Shown: piece by piece, positions 53,598-63,950 of the stretch
Position numbering within the stretch: position 1 is the first letter of the stretch
How the letters are laid out: every line of letters starts with the position of its first letter
DNA from: Nannocystis punicea
GTDB taxonomy: Bacteria; Myxococcota_A; Polyangia; Nannocystales; Nannocystaceae
Direction of reading: 5' to 3'
Length of the DNA stretch: 64,000 nucleotides
NCBI RefSeq assembly: GCF_026965555.1
Contig: NZ_CP114040.1
Location: 8,964,001 to 9,028,000 of the forward strand
The notes under the pieces: model-generated
Told to the model about the DNA's origin: nothing
What the model saw: only the letters and a program-made list of their open reading frames with translations
Database searches by the model: none
Position numbers and translations under genes: made by a program

Positions 53598-53630
53598 GGA
53601 CATGTTCGAACAAACATGTCCAAAAGGACA
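53598..53630. repeat. GGACATGTT...AACATGTCC hairpin plus TGTCC-AAAA-GGACA hairpin
   Basis: A perfect 9-bp stem GGACATGTT/AACATGTCC with loop CGAACA (53598-53621) overlaps a second hairpin TGTCC-AAAA-GGACA (617-630). The pair begins 4 bp beyond the stop of giant kinase 2. The two structures share an arm and are mutually exclusive. The big stem is the same as at 12756-12779. A short AT run (TAAAATATTGG on the minus strand) follows, so it may terminate the kinase transcript. Confidence 0.75.
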
Positions 53631-53634
53631 ACCC

Positions 53635-56600
53635 TCACCGCCCCGACGCGGCCGGCGGGTGCGCGGCGAGCCAGCTCAGCGAGCGCTGGACGTCCTCGGT
53701 CCGCGACTTGGCGCGCCAGATCGCCAGCGCCGCCTCCGCCTCCGCCCGCGCCTCTGCCGGGGCCGCGGTCGCCTCCCCGGTCAGCGCCTGCGCGCGGGCG
53801 AAGCGGGCCCGGGCCACCGGCAGGTGATCGGGCTCGGCGACTGCGGCGTACATCGCCAGCGCCTGGGCGGCGAGGTCGGTCGCGTCCTCGAAGCGGCGGC
53901 GGGTCAGCGACAGCTCGGCGAGCGCGAGCAGGTTGCGGGCGATCTTCAGGTTGCCCGGCGGGACGACGCGCTCGTAACTCGTGAGCGCCCGCCGGAGGTC
54001 GGCCTCGGCCTCGTCGAGCAGGCCGAGCTTGTGCCGCAGCTCGCCGAGCAGCAGCGACACGTCCGCGATGTCGATCGTCCGCTCGGTCGGGGTCAGCGCC
54101 GCGAGCCGCTCCTCCAGCGGCGCCAGCGCCTCGGCCGTGCGCCCGAGCGCGTCGAGGGCCCGCGCGCGGTTGTACAGCAAGCAGGGGTACTGGCGGCCGA
54201 GCGGGTCGGGCGGCGCGGGCAGCCGCGCCAGCGCGCGGTCGTACTCGAGCTGCATCCCGGCCGCATCGCCCTCGACCCCGAGCAGGTGCACGCGCTCGCA
54301 CAGCACCTCGTCGAACACCCACGACGTCTCGGGCACTTCCTTGTACGCACGGTCGAGGTGCTCGCGCGCGGCCGCCAGCTGGCCCTCGTCGATCTCGAGC
54401 ATCGCCAGCTTGTGCAGGAACATCCCGTGCACGTAGTCGTTGCCGACCGGGCTGAAGCGCCGCTCGAGCTCGATCAAGCGCCGGATCGCCTCGCGCGGCC
54501 GCCCGAGCTTCCCGAGGCCGCCCGCGAGGTAGAACGCGCGGCGCATGTGCACCGCGTGGTGCGGCCCGAGGAGCCGCTCGGACAGCGCCGCGGTGCGCGT
54601 GTAAATCGCGATCATGTCCTCGTCGCGGCGCTCGGCATCGGCCAGCCAGCCGAGGTTGGCCTGGGTGTTGAGGCTCTGGATCGTCTCGCCGCGGCCGTGG
54701 CTCTCGAGCAGCGCCACGGCCTCCTCCCAGTGCTGGCGGGCCGCGGCCAGCTCGTGGCCGGTGGCCTCGACCGCGCCGAGGTTGGTGAGGAACTCGGCGT
54801 ACAGGTCGACCTCGCGGCGCACGCGGAGGTTGAGCGCGGTCGCCAGCGGGAGCTCGGCCCGCGCCTGGGCGAGCTGGTTCAGCGGCACCGCGCGCAGGAA
54901 GGCGTGCTTCGAGCTGGCGACCGCGGCGACCGCGTCGTGATCGGAGCCGAGGGCCGCCAGCATCGCGCTGGAGAACGCCTGCTCGGCCGCCGCGTGATCG
55001 CCCGCCTCCATCGCCAGGCTGCCCGCGCGCAGCAGCGCCTCGGCGCGCAGCGGCTCGTAGACCAGCGTAGAGCTGTCCGCGAGGACATCTTCGACCAGGG
55101 TCCGGCCGAGCGCGTACTGCCCGGCGTCCTCGCGGACCTGCGCGCGCGCGAGGGTCTCGCGGTGGGCCTGGACGCGCAGGCTCAGCCGCGGATCGTCGGG
55201 CGGCGGGATGTCGGCGGTCAGCGCCTCCACGTCGGCGCAGCGGTCGAGCACGGGTAGCTCGGCGCTCGCCTGCACGACGCTGTCGAGACCGGCGGCGTCG
55301 ACCTGCGTGAGCGCGGCGGCCAGCGCGTCGAGGCCGGCGCGGCGCTGGTCGAGGCAGGCGGTGCGGAGGTCGAACATCGGCGCCGACTGCCGCGCCTCGG
55401 CGTGGGTGAGGCAGGCCTCGTTGCGCATCGCTACCCACGCCGCCGCGTAGGCGTCCATCCGCGGCAGCACGGTCGCCAGCGCGTCCGCGGCCGCCGGGGT
55501 GTCGATGGCCGAGAGCGCCGCGCGGACGGCCGTCGCGCGGGCGTCGTCCCACACGCCCGCGAGCTCGGCCGACGCGTCGGGGCAGCGCTGCGTCTCGACG
55601 CCGCCGCGGTCCGCGGCGAAGAAGCCGGCGACCGCGGTGACCGCCGCAGTGACCGCCAGCGCGATCCATCGGCGGTAGGCCGCGCCCGGGTCGCGCTCGA
55701 GCGCGGCGAGCAGCGCGGTCATCGACGGGAAGCGGTCCTCCGGCGCGAGCGACAGGCCGCGGCGGATCGCTCGATGGACCCACGCCGGCACCGGCGTGCC
55801 CGCGGGCGGCGGCGCCACCCGGCCGCGGCGCAGGTCGGCGAGCAGCGTCGCCAGCGACGTCGTGTCGAACGGCGGCGCGCCGTAGAGGCACTGGTACAGC
55901 GACACGCAGAAGCTGAACTGGTCGCTCGCCGCGGTCGACGACTCGCCGCGATGCGCCTCCGGGGACATATACGCCGGCGTGCCGAGGACCGTCCCCGTGC
56001 GCGTGAGCGGGGCCAGGTGCGAGTCGCTCTGCGCGATGTGCCGCGGCAGGTCGGACGGCGCCTGCGCGACGTCGTCGGCCGCGCGCGCCAGGCCGAAGTC
56101 CAGCACCTTGACCGCGCCGTCGTCGCCGACCATCACGTTGGCGGGCTTGAAGTCGCGGTGGATGAGGCCCGCCCGGTGGGCGGCCTCGAGGCCGCGGCCG
56201 GCGCGGACGAAGGTGGCCAGGACCTCGCGCCAGGGGCGGTCCTGCTGCGCCCACGCCTCGAGCGTGGTCCCGCGGACGAACTCCATGGCCACGAACACCT
56301 GGCCGTTGTCCTGCCCGACCTCGTGGACAGTGACGATGCTGGCGTGGGACAGCCGCGCCATCGCCTGCGCCTCGCGCATCAGTCGATTGCGGGCCAGCAC
56401 CGGATCGCGGGCCGAGTCCGCGAGCAGCACCTTGACCGCGACCTTTCGGTCGAGCTGGTCGTCATAGGCCGCGTAGACGACGCCCATGCCGCCGCGGCCG
56501 ACGAGGCTCAGGATCTGGAAGCGACCGATCTGGACCGGCGTGGTCCGGCGCGGGAACAGGGCCCGCTTGACCAGCTTCTTGTCGAGCGGGTCTTCGTCCT

Positions 56601-56709
56601 GCTTCAGCGACGCCATCGCGCGCGGCAGCGTGTCGCTGTCGCCGCGGACCGCGGGCGTACGCTCGCTGGATCCCTCGACCTCGTCGCGGGTACCTTCGTC
56701 GCTGGCCAA
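53635..56709 (-). CDS. Ser/Thr protein kinase with long TPR tail (giant kinase 2)
   Basis: 1024 residues from TTG 56709; ATG 56616 (MASLKQDEDPLDKK) is a plausible alternative. The kinase domain begins near residue 62: G-loop GRGGMG (71-76), VAVK Lys about 94, HRDFKPAN (185-192), DFG (204-206), YMSPEA. One transmembrane helix is near 345-365 (WIALAVTAAVTAVAGFFAA). The C-terminal half has a Cys region with FDLRTACLDQRR, then TPRs (LGWLADAERRDEDMIAIYTR, LAMLEIDEGQLAAAREHLDR). It is a clear paralogue of the kinase at 13.1-16.2 kb (same DLRTACLDQRR, ELAGxWD and LSWLAAHPP-type C-terminus). Role: membrane signalling; partners unknown. Confidence 0.93.
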   Translation of the reverse strand: MASDEGTRDEVEGSSERTPAVRGDSDTLPRAMASLKQDEDPLDKKLVKRALFPRRTTPVQIGRFQILSLVGRGGMGVVYAAYDDQLDRKVAVKVLLADSARDPVLARNRLMREAQAMARLSHASIVTVHEVGQDNGQVFVAMEFVRGTTLEAWAQQDRPWREVLATFVRAGRGLEAAHRAGLIHRDFKPANVMVGDDGAVKVLDFGLARAADDVAQAPSDLPRHIAQSDSHLAPLTRTGTVLGTPAYMSPEAHRGESSTAASDQFSFCVSLYQCLYGAPPFDTTSLATLLADLRRGRVAPPPAGTPVPAWVHRAIRRGLSLAPEDRFPSMTALLAALERDPGAAYRRWIALAVTAAVTAVAGFFAADRGGVETQRCPDASAELAGVWDDARATAVRAALSAIDTPAAADALATVLPRMDAYAAAWVAMRNEACLTHAEARQSAPMFDLRTACLDQRRAGLDALAAALTQVDAAGLDSVVQASAELPVLDRCADVEALTADIPPPDDPRLSLRVQAHRETLARAQVREDAGQYALGRTLVEDVLADSSTLVYEPLRAEALLRAGSLAMEAGDHAAAEQAFSSAMLAALGSDHDAVAAVASSKHAFLRAVPLNQLAQARAELPLATALNLRVRREVDLYAEFLTNLGAVEATGHELAAARQHWEEAVALLESHGRGETIQSLNTQANLGWLADAERRDEDMIAIYTRTAALSERLLGPHHAVHMRRAFYLAGGLGKLGRPREAIRRLIELERRFSPVGNDYVHGMFLHKLAMLEIDEGQLAAAREHLDRAYKEVPETSWVFDEVLCERVHLLGVEGDAAGMQLEYDRALARLPAPPDPLGRQYPCLLYNRARALDALGRTAEALAPLEERLAALTPTERTIDIADVSLLLGELRHKLGLLDEAEADLRRALTSYERVVPPGNLKIARNLLALAELSLTRRRFEDATDLAAQALAMYAAVAEPDHLPVARARFARAQALTGEATAAPAEARAEAEAALAIWRAKSRTEDVQRSLSWLAAHPPAASGR

Positions 56710-57147
56710 GGAAGGTCGACTCCGCCGGTTAGTGTGGCCGAATCACGGTGGGTCCGCCGGATCGAGGGCACCCGGCGCTCGCTCGCGCCTCGTGCGTCAG
56801 CGCGCGTGAGGCATCGATCGAAGCCGTGACGGAAACCCGGGCGCGCGGTGCCTCACCACCCATCACGATCACCCGCCCGCGCCGGGATTCGACCGGCGAG
56901 CCCGCGTGGCCGCCCGCGGTTCGTGGCGGCCACGCTCACGCCTCGAGCGCCCGCCCGACCGCCATCACTCCTGCATTGGATCCGAGCGCCGGACCGGCGC
57001 GCGCCTGCGAGGTTCGTCGGCGATCGCGGGTGATTCGCCGCCCGTGCCCCGTCGGTTTCGGTTCGAGGGGGTTCGGCGAAAAAACTCGAGCCGGCGAAAT
57101 TGATCCGCGGCCCGCGATCACCTCCCCGATGTAGTTCGGGCACTACC
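56710..57147. other. 440 bp divergent spacer, nothing recognised
   Basis: GC-rich spacer between giant kinase 2 and a lipoprotein gene. No gene or strong structure was found. It must hold the two divergent promoters. Confidence 0.4.
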
Positions 57148-58254
57148 ATGAGCACCACGACACACAGACTCTCTCTCCTCCTCGCTTCCACGTTCACCCT
57201 CGGCGTCGCCTGCGATGACGCTCTCGGGCCGGAGTTCGCCGCCGACGGCGACGGCGCCGTCGCCTTCCGGGACTGCGACCCGTCCTGCCCTCCGCCCATC
57301 GAAAACACCTCGAAGATCGGCGACCACTACGTCAGCAACCTGGCGATGACCCGCAACCTGGCGGCCGACAACGCGACCTCCGACGTGCGGATCGAGGGCA
57401 TCGTCGCCGACTTCGGCGGGACGCTCGAGTCGGTCGATCAGTACGTGGTCGGCGACAACGGCGAGCTCCGGCTGCAGGGGTCGGTGTCCAACACGGTGAT
57501 CTCCGGCGAGGCGGTCGAGGGCGCGACCTTCTTCATCTACGTCCGCCCTCACGACTCCGAGCGGCCGCAGATCGCCGCCGAGCTGAAGATCGCCGACGTC
57601 GAGTGCGAGCCCGGCCTCTACGAGTCCTCGCTCTCGATCTGCCGCTACGTGTTCCTCACCAACATCGTGCCGCCGGACACCGACACCTATCCGGAGAGCG
57701 AGGCGCTCGACGACTGGTACCACACCTGCCCGAACGAGAACGAAGGCGGCGAGCTCGGCGTCGATTACAAGTTCAGCTCCGTGCTGAGCCCCAACGTCGT
57801 GCTCGACCTCAGCGGCGGCACGCCGAGCATCGAGCTCGCCGCGGGCAAGTTCATCAACGGCTGCCTCAACGGCGCCGTGTCGAAGGGCCAGTACCGCCTC
57901 AACGCGTTCTACGACGCGACCGTCACCCGCGGCCTCGACCCGAGCCAGCGCACGCCGATGCTGCTCATGTGGATGGCCTGGTACGACGGCGCCTCGCGCA
58001 CGGTCCCCGGCCAGCAGATCTCGCCCCACGACCCGATCGGCGGCCTCTTCACCTGGACCTCCGACAGTCACTGGGACATCGAGGCCGGCTACGGCGAGGA
58101 GGGCGCGGCCTGCCGCGGCGGCCCGCTGACGACCGGCCTCCACCGCTACGTGGTCGACCCGGTGCTCACCCTGCTCGGCTGGGACGATCTGCCGCACTGC
58201 GACGAGACGGACCTCGACGACTACGCCGTGCTCGGCGTCAAGGTCCAGAACTGA
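57148..58254 (+). CDS. Secreted lipoprotein of unknown family
   Basis: 368 residues from ATG 57148. Signal peptide TTTHRLSLLLASTFTLGVAC ends at a lipobox Cys; then an acidic stretch and CDPSCPP. The mature protein is beta-rich with about ten Cys (CEPGLYESSLSICRY, HTCPNENEGGE, NGCLNGAVSKGQYRL, CRGGPLTT, HCDETDLDDYA). The layout (acidic N-terminus, Cys pairs, C-x-N-G-A-x-x-K near the end of the middle domain) resembles the ADYC lipoprotein at 16.5 kb, but the ADYC motif itself is absent. It is divergent from giant kinase 2, exactly as the ADYC gene is divergent from giant kinase 1. Confidence 0.75.
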   Translation: MSTTTHRLSLLLASTFTLGVACDDALGPEFAADGDGAVAFRDCDPSCPPPIENTSKIGDHYVSNLAMTRNLAADNATSDVRIEGIVADFGGTLESVDQYVVGDNGELRLQGSVSNTVISGEAVEGATFFIYVRPHDSERPQIAAELKIADVECEPGLYESSLSICRYVFLTNIVPPDTDTYPESEALDDWYHTCPNENEGGELGVDYKFSSVLSPNVVLDLSGGTPSIELAAGKFINGCLNGAVSKGQYRLNAFYDATVTRGLDPSQRTPMLLMWMAWYDGASRTVPGQQISPHDPIGGLFTWTSDSHWDIEAGYGEEGAACRGGPLTTGLHRYVVDPVLTLLGWDDLPHCDETDLDDYAVLGVKVQN

Positions 58255-58447
58255 CGCGTCGCGCCCGGCGAGGGTGACGACCTCTTCGTGCGCGGCGAAG
58301 TTCCGCGCGGACGAGGTCGTTCACCCGCGCGATCGCAGCGGCCTCTTCAACCTGCACCCGCACCCGCGCGCGTGACCGCGGAGCATCCTCGTGCGCCCGC
58401 GGCCGCGCGCGTGACACTCCGCGGCGGAGCCGGTAGAGTCGGGCGTC

Positions 58448-59941
58448 ATGCAGCATCCTGGCCGCATCGCCCTCCTCGTCCTCACCCTCGCGGCCTGCGG
58501 GGGCGACCCGGCGGCGTCGGCGAGCGACGGCGGAGCGGGCACGACGAAGGCGGCCACGAACGACGCCACGAGCACGAGCCCGACGAGCGGCGACGACACG
58601 GGCCCGGTCCCCACGGGTACGACCGCGACGGGCGGCGACGTCACGAGCACCGCCGCCACGGACGCGACCACCGACGAGCCCACTGGCGAGTGGCAGTTCG
58701 TCACGCTCGCGGAGCAGGCCTTCCCCCTCAACAACACCGAGGTCACGGTCGAGTTCATCCGCGCCGAGCGTCCGGACGGCGGCCGCTCGTACCTGCTCTA
58801 CCAGCACGGGCCGGCCGCCAGGGCGCCGCTCGTCATCCAGACCCAGCCGTACGCCGGGATCGACTGGACCGGCGAGGAGGTCGACGAGCGCTGGGCTGCC
58901 ATGGGCGACGGCGCCCACCCGGACGTCGACGCCCCCAATTACAACGACCAGGACAGCGTCGCCTACCAGTTGCAAGATCCAGCGGAGGCGGTCGGCTCCA
59001 ACAACGTGTGGGCGTTCAACGGCTTCGCGGCCATTCACGCGTATGGCCGCTTCTACGCCGGCGGCACCCTCGCGGACGACGTCCTCGACGCGGTCGCGCC
59101 CTACGCGTTCGCCCGCACGCGGCCCGACGAGATCGACCTCGAGCGGATCGGCGCGTTCGGCTCGAGCTGGGGCGGGATGATGGCGCTGTTCGGCGCGAGC
59201 CAGGCCCCGCCGGACGCCGCCCCGCGGACGGTCGTGCCGATCTCCGCGCCCTCGGACTTCGTCGACCTCTGGACCTGGTCGACCGACACCTTTCTGATGG
59301 CCTCGGCGAACCCCGGCATGGTGACGGGCTTCTATTCGCCGTACTGGCGGCGCGCGACCCCGATTCTCGGTACCCCGCCCGACGGCGCGCCCGCCGGGCC
59401 GTACACCCACGCCGGCCTGTGTCCGGGCCTGCCGGGTACGATCATTGTCCCGCACGACACCTGGGACGCGATCATCCCGGTCACGCAGACGCAGGGCCTC
59501 GCGGCCGCGTGCGCGAACGTCGAGCCGATCTACTGGCCGCGCGCCACGCCGCTCGACCTCGGGAAGGCGACGATGACCCACGGCCCCTTCGCCGGCGAGG
59601 GCCTGGTCCCGAGCGTCCTCATCTACACCTACGCCGCCCTGGCCCTCTCGCTCGCGCCGCCCGAGGCCACGAACGTCTATTCGCTGACGAGCGGGCCCTC
59701 GCTGGTCCTCCACCTCCAGCTCGTCCTCGCCGAGCAGAAGGCGGGCAAGGACGTCGCGTGGATCGTCCCGCGCCTGCGCGAGCTCGCCGACCCGCGCCTC
59801 CAGACGCTGGTCGCCGAGACCAACCAGCTCCAGCCGAGCGCCGACGTCCTGGCGACCGCCGTCAACGAGGTCTGGAGCACCGCCTTCGACGCGAACAGCC
59901 TGCGCACGCAGCTCGAGACCGGCCTCCCCGACCCGCCGTGA
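58448..59941 (+). CDS. Secreted alpha/beta-hydrolase lipoprotein
   Basis: 497 residues from ATG 58448. Signal peptide MQHPGRIALLVLTLAAC with lipobox, then a Thr/Ser/Gly/Asp-rich linker (about 18-80). The hydrolase domain has a nucleophile elbow IGAFGSSWGGMMAL (G-x-S-x-G-G, Ser about 240), with candidate His in ATMTHGPFAGEG and acidic partner uncertain. LIYTYAALALSLAP follows. The fold and Ser context suggest an acyl or peptidase-like (S9/PET-hydrolase-like) enzyme acting at the surface. Substrate unknown. It lies in a run of secreted-protein genes. Confidence 0.83.
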   Translation: MQHPGRIALLVLTLAACGGDPAASASDGGAGTTKAATNDATSTSPTSGDDTGPVPTGTTATGGDVTSTAATDATTDEPTGEWQFVTLAEQAFPLNNTEVTVEFIRAERPDGGRSYLLYQHGPAARAPLVIQTQPYAGIDWTGEEVDERWAAMGDGAHPDVDAPNYNDQDSVAYQLQDPAEAVGSNNVWAFNGFAAIHAYGRFYAGGTLADDVLDAVAPYAFARTRPDEIDLERIGAFGSSWGGMMALFGASQAPPDAAPRTVVPISAPSDFVDLWTWSTDTFLMASANPGMVTGFYSPYWRRATPILGTPPDGAPAGPYTHAGLCPGLPGTIIVPHDTWDAIIPVTQTQGLAAACANVEPIYWPRATPLDLGKATMTHGPFAGEGLVPSVLIYTYAALALSLAPPEATNVYSLTSGPSLVLHLQLVLAEQKAGKDVAWIVPRLRELADPRLQTLVAETNQLQPSADVLATAVNEVWSTAFDANSLRTQLETGLPDPP

Positions 59942-60025
59942 GATCGCGGCCCGTCGCAGAGCCCCAGGCTCGACCCGTCACCGCCGACGAGCGCGGCGGC
60001 GACGGGGGTGACCGAGCGACGACCG

Positions 60026-61531
60026 TCAGATCGTGAACATGCGGATGAGCATGATGAACCCGTCGCCGACGCCGCTGAAGCTCGAGTCGTGCGCACCGGC
60101 GGTCGCCAGGCCGTCGCCGCCCACGCCGGCGACCGCCGCGTGCGCGAACGTGCCGGCGACGCCCCCTGCGCGGTCGAAGGACGTCTCGTCATCGCTGGCG
60201 ATGTACGTGGCGAAGAACGCGTCGCCGTCGCTCGCGTCGAGGGCGACGAACATGGCGTCGTTGGTCCCGCCGAAGTCGGTCCAGAACGCGTCGGGCGTCG
60301 AGATCAGGTCCTCCGAGGTCGTGTCACCGCTGAGCAGCACCGCGCCCCCCTCGACCTCGAGGTCCCAGAACATGTCGATGTTGGAGCCGATCGAGGACGA
60401 ACCGCCGTAATAGCGGCCCCACACCCGGTCGAGGTTGGTGTCGAACTTGGCCACGAACCCGTCCCGTTCGTCCTGGAGCGACGTCCCGATCGTGTCGATC
60501 AGGTCGAGGTTGGTGTCGGGCGACTCTGTATAACCGGCGATGTACACATTGCCGCTGGCGTCGAGGTCGATCGCGTGGCCGGCGTCCTCCTCGGTGCCGC
60601 CGTAATAGGTCGCCTCCAGGAGGAACCCGTTGGTGGTGAACTTGGCGAGGAACGCGTCGCCGCCGCCCGAGTTGGTGTTGTCCCAGCCGCTCTTGGCGAT
60701 CCCCATGGTCGCGGAGGTATCGCCGACGACGTAGATGTTGTGCGAAGAATCGACGACACAGCCGTGCGCGACGGTGCTGCCGCCGGTGCCGCCGTAATAG
60801 GTGAACCACAGCGGAGTGCCGCTGCTCGAGATCTTGGCGATGAAGGCGTCCGTGCTGCCGACCAGGTCCTCCTGATGCGACGAGGTCGCCGTCGGCAGAT
60901 CGGTGGAGGTCGTCGAGCCGACGACGTAGATCGTGCCCGTCGATCCGACGCACACCCCGTTCCCGTGGTCGACGCCGTTGCCGCCGACGTAGGAGCCCCA
61001 CGCGCGCGAGCCGTTCGCGTTGAACTTCACGAGCATCCCGTCGATGAAGCCGCCGAAGGTCGTATCGTTGACGGTCGCGATCACGTTGTTGGTGTTGCTC
61101 GACGTGGTGTCGCCGAACGCGATGACGTTGTTGCTGCCGTCGACCGCGACCCTGTTGAAGAAGTCCAGCCCGGCGCCGCCGTAGTAGGTGCCCCACTGCC
61201 GCGCCCCGGAGAAGTCCAACTTGGTGACGAACCCGTCCTGTAGGGTCCCGCCGCCGAACGTCGAGTCATGAATGACGTTGCCGGGCGAATTTCCGGCGAT
61301 CCCGCCAGTCGCCCAGGTGGCGCCGACGTTGACGAGCGCGCTGTTGCTGTCGAACGCGACGTCGGAGGCCCCGGTGGCATCGGGGCCATCGCCGTAATAG
61401 GTGCTCCAGAGCAGCGTCGGATCGGCCCGGGCCTCCGTCGCGGCCGCGGCCGCGACCGCGACGCCGAGCCCGAGCGCGAGGCGGAGAGACAGGCCTTTGT
61501 GCACGAGAATAAGCTTCATGTTCGTCTTCAT
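60026..61531 (-). CDS. Secreted SBBP-repeat beta-propeller protein
   Basis: 501 residues from ATG 61531 (AAGGA upstream). Cleavable signal peptide (GLSLRLALGLGVAVAAAAAT then EARA). The mature protein is made of about seven repeats of the SBBP form: W-x-T/S-YYGG ... A/V-x-VD-x-S/G-x-N-I/V-Y-V-x-G-x-T, e.g. LWFTYYGGTGG then VVDSSHNIYVVGDTSA; LLEATYYGGTEED then IDLDASGNVYIAGYTES. SBBP repeats build propellers in secreted proteins of Bacteroidetes and myxobacteria. Probably a surface or released binding protein. It is convergent with the hydrolase gene (84 bp). Confidence 0.9.
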   Translation of the reverse strand: MKTNMKLILVHKGLSLRLALGLGVAVAAAAATEARADPTLLWSTYYGDGPDATGASDVAFDSNSALVNVGATWATGGIAGNSPGNVIHDSTFGGGTLQDGFVTKLDFSGARQWGTYYGGAGLDFFNRVAVDGSNNVIAFGDTTSSNTNNVIATVNDTTFGGFIDGMLVKFNANGSRAWGSYVGGNGVDHGNGVCVGSTGTIYVVGSTTSTDLPTATSSHQEDLVGSTDAFIAKISSSGTPLWFTYYGGTGGSTVAHGCVVDSSHNIYVVGDTSATMGIAKSGWDNTNSGGGDAFLAKFTTNGFLLEATYYGGTEEDAGHAIDLDASGNVYIAGYTESPDTNLDLIDTIGTSLQDERDGFVAKFDTNLDRVWGRYYGGSSSIGSNIDMFWDLEVEGGAVLLSGDTTSEDLISTPDAFWTDFGGTNDAMFVALDASDGDAFFATYIASDDETSFDRAGGVAGTFAHAAVAGVGGDGLATAGAHDSSFSGVGDGFIMLIRMFTI

Positions 61532-61827
61532 GGTGTGTCCTTGGGGCGAAATGCATCGACGAACCCGCAGGCGCGTGACTCGGCGATGGTTCGTCGCCGG
61601 GCGCATCAGCAACCGATGTGCCGCGAGTTTCTCGTGCAGTTCCGGCGTGCCGGCGGCGATGTGGCGGCGCCTGACCGCAGGTCGGCCCCGGGGCGCCCCA
61701 TGGGGCCGCGAAGGGCGAGCGAAGCCGCTTCCGCGGCCCCATGGACCGGCCCTGAAACCTGGCGCAGTGGGCGTGGAGTCCAACCCACTGCCTCGCCGGC
61801 GCGCCGCCCCGACGCGGTCCCCAATCG
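61532..61827. other. 300 bp divergent spacer
   Basis: Spacer between the SBBP gene and the S9 peptidase gene. GC-rich, with no gene recognised. It must contain both promoters. Confidence 0.4.
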
Positions 61828-63924
61828 ATGTCCTCCCGCACGCATCTCCTGCTCACCTCGCTCGCTCTGACCGCCCTCGCCTGCGCCCCGCGTCCCGGCC
61901 CCGTCGCGAGCGAACCCGAGGAGTCGCCGGCCGAGCCCACGGCCGCGGCCCCGACCGCGAGGCCCGACGCCACCCTCGTCCCGCGCGCCGTGCTGTTCGG
62001 CAACCCCGACCGCGAGGCCCCGGAGCTCAGCCCCGACGGCCAGCGGCTGCTGTACCTCGCGCCGGTCGACGGCGTGCTCAACGTCTGGGTCGGCCCCGCC
62101 GGGCAACCCGACGCCGCCAGGCCGATCACCCAGGACCGCCTCCGCGGCATCTACGAGGCCACGTGGAGCGCCGACGGCGAGCGCGTGCTCTACCTGCAGG
62201 ACCGGGCCGGCGACGAGAACTGGCACGTCCACGCCGTCGACCCGGCGAGCGGCGAGTCGAAGGACCTCAGCCCCTACCCCGGCGTCCGCGCCCAGATCGT
62301 CGGCATCAGCCCCCGCCGGCCCAGAGAGCTCCTCGTCGGCATGAACGACCGCGATCCGGCCTGGTACGACCTCTACCGCGTCGACCTGCGGACCGGCGCG
62401 CGCACCCTGGTCCACCGCAACGAACAACGGCTCGGCCGCTACATCGCCGACGACGGGTACAGGCTCCGCTTCGCCACCCGCGCGCTCGCCGACGGCAGCA
62501 GCGAGCTGCTCGCCCCCAGGGGCAAGGACTGGCAGCGAGTGTTCGTAATCGGCCTCGCCGACGCGATGACGACCAAGCCGATCGGCGTCGACGCGGCCGG
62601 CGAGACGCTGTACCTGCTCGACAGTCGCGACCGCGAGACCGAGGCGCTGGTCGCCCGCGACGTCCGCACCGGCAAGCAGCAGGTGCTCGCCGAGAACGCC
62701 AAGGCCGGCGTCGGCACCGTCCTCACCGAGCCCCGCACCCACCGCCCGCTCGCAGTCACCTTCACGCACACGCGCCAGCAGTGGCAGGCGCTCGACCCCG
62801 CGGTCGAGGCCGACCTCGCCGCGCTGCGCCAGGTCCGCGACGGCGACTTCACGATCACCAGCCAGACCCTCGACGGCAAGCAGTGGATCGTCGCCTACAG
62901 CGTCGACACCGGCCCGAACCGCTACTACCGCTACGACCGCGCGACCCGCCGGGCCGACCTGCTGTTCGTCGCCGACGCCGAGCTCGCCGCCCTCACGCTC
63001 AGCAAGATGCACCCGGTCGTCATCCCCGCGCGCGACGGCCTCGAGCTGGTCAGCTACTACACCCTCCCCCTGGCCGCCGACCCCGACGGCGACGGCGTCC
63101 CGAGCGCCCCCGTCCCGCTGGTCCTGCGGGTCCACGGCGGCCCGTGGTTCCGCGACCATTGGGGCTTCGACCCCGTGCATCAGTGGCTCGCCAATCGCGG
63201 CTACGCGGTGATGAGCGTCAACTTCCGCGGCTCGACCGGCTTCACCAAGCGCCACCTCAACGCCGGCGACCACGAGTGGGCCGGCAAGATGCACGACGAC
63301 CTGCTCGACGCCGTCGCCTGGGCCAACGCCAACAAGATCAGCGACCCCGCCCGCGTCGCAATCATGGGCGGCAGCTACGGCGGCTACGCCACGCTGGTCG
63401 GCATGACCTTCACGCCGGACGCGTTCGCCTGCGGCGTCGACGTCGTCGGCCCGTCGAACCTCGAGACGCTGCTGCGCAGCTTCCCGCCGTACTGGGCCGC
63501 CAACGCGGCGCGGTGGGCCGCGCGCGTCGGCGACGTCGCCACCGAGGAGGGCCGCGCGCTGCTGCGCGACCGCTCGCCGCTCCATCGCGTCGACAAGATC
63601 CAGCGCCCGCTGCTGATCGGCCAGGGCGCGAACGACCCGCGGGTCAAGCAGGCCGAGTCCGACCAGATCGTCGCGGCAATGCAGGCGAAGGGCCTGCCGG
63701 TGACCTACGTGCTCTACCCGGACGAGGGCCACGGCTTCCAGCGGCCGGCCAACGAGATCTCGTTCAATGCCATCACCGAGGCGTTCCTCGCCCGCTGCCT
63801 CGGCGGCACCTACCAGCCGATCGGCGACGATTTTAATAATAATAATGGCGCGAGCCTGGAGGTCCGGGCCGGCGCGGAGCACGTGCCCGGGCTCGCGGAG
63901 GCGCTGCAGGCGCGCGGTCGCTGA
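61828..63924 (+). CDS. Secreted S9-family prolyl-oligopeptidase-like peptidase, lipoprotein
   Basis: 698 residues from ATG 61828. Signal peptide [19 protein letters not shown] with lipobox, Pro/Glu/Ala linker to about residue 50, a beta-propeller ([38 protein letters not shown]), then the catalytic domain: GGSYGGY (Ser516), GANDPRV (Asp603), DEGHGF (His635), and [13 protein letters not shown]. It belongs to the S9 (AAP/DPP-like) peptidases and acts on oligopeptides outside the cytoplasm. Near the end, GDDF is followed by four Asn encoded as (AAT)4, an AT-rich insertion in a GC-rich gene. A hairpin terminator follows 27 bp after the stop. Confidence 0.95.
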   Translation: MSSRTHLLLTSLALTALACAPRPGPVASEPEESPAEPTAAAPTARPDATLVPRAVLFGNPDREAPELSPDGQRLLYLAPVDGVLNVWVGPAGQPDAARPITQDRLRGIYEATWSADGERVLYLQDRAGDENWHVHAVDPASGESKDLSPYPGVRAQIVGISPRRPRELLVGMNDRDPAWYDLYRVDLRTGARTLVHRNEQRLGRYIADDGYRLRFATRALADGSSELLAPRGKDWQRVFVIGLADAMTTKPIGVDAAGETLYLLDSRDRETEALVARDVRTGKQQVLAENAKAGVGTVLTEPRTHRPLAVTFTHTRQQWQALDPAVEADLAALRQVRDGDFTITSQTLDGKQWIVAYSVDTGPNRYYRYDRATRRADLLFVADAELAALTLSKMHPVVIPARDGLELVSYYTLPLAADPDGDGVPSAPVPLVLRVHGGPWFRDHWGFDPVHQWLANRGYAVMSVNFRGSTGFTKRHLNAGDHEWAGKMHDDLLDAVAWANANKISDPARVAIMGGSYGGYATLVGMTFTPDAFACGVDVVGPSNLETLLRSFPPYWAANAARWAARVGDVATEEGRALLRDRSPLHRVDKIQRPLLIGQGANDPRVKQAESDQIVAAMQAKGLPVTYVLYPDEGHGFQRPANEISFNAITEAFLARCLGGTYQPIGDDFNNNNGASLEVRAGAEHVPGLAEALQARGR

Positions 63925-63950
63925 CGCGAGAACGAGCCCGCGATCGAAGC

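Noticed and set aside
57148-58254. Second ADYC-domain protein
   Set aside because: The overall layout is similar, but the RADYC motif and GYRPW segment are not present.
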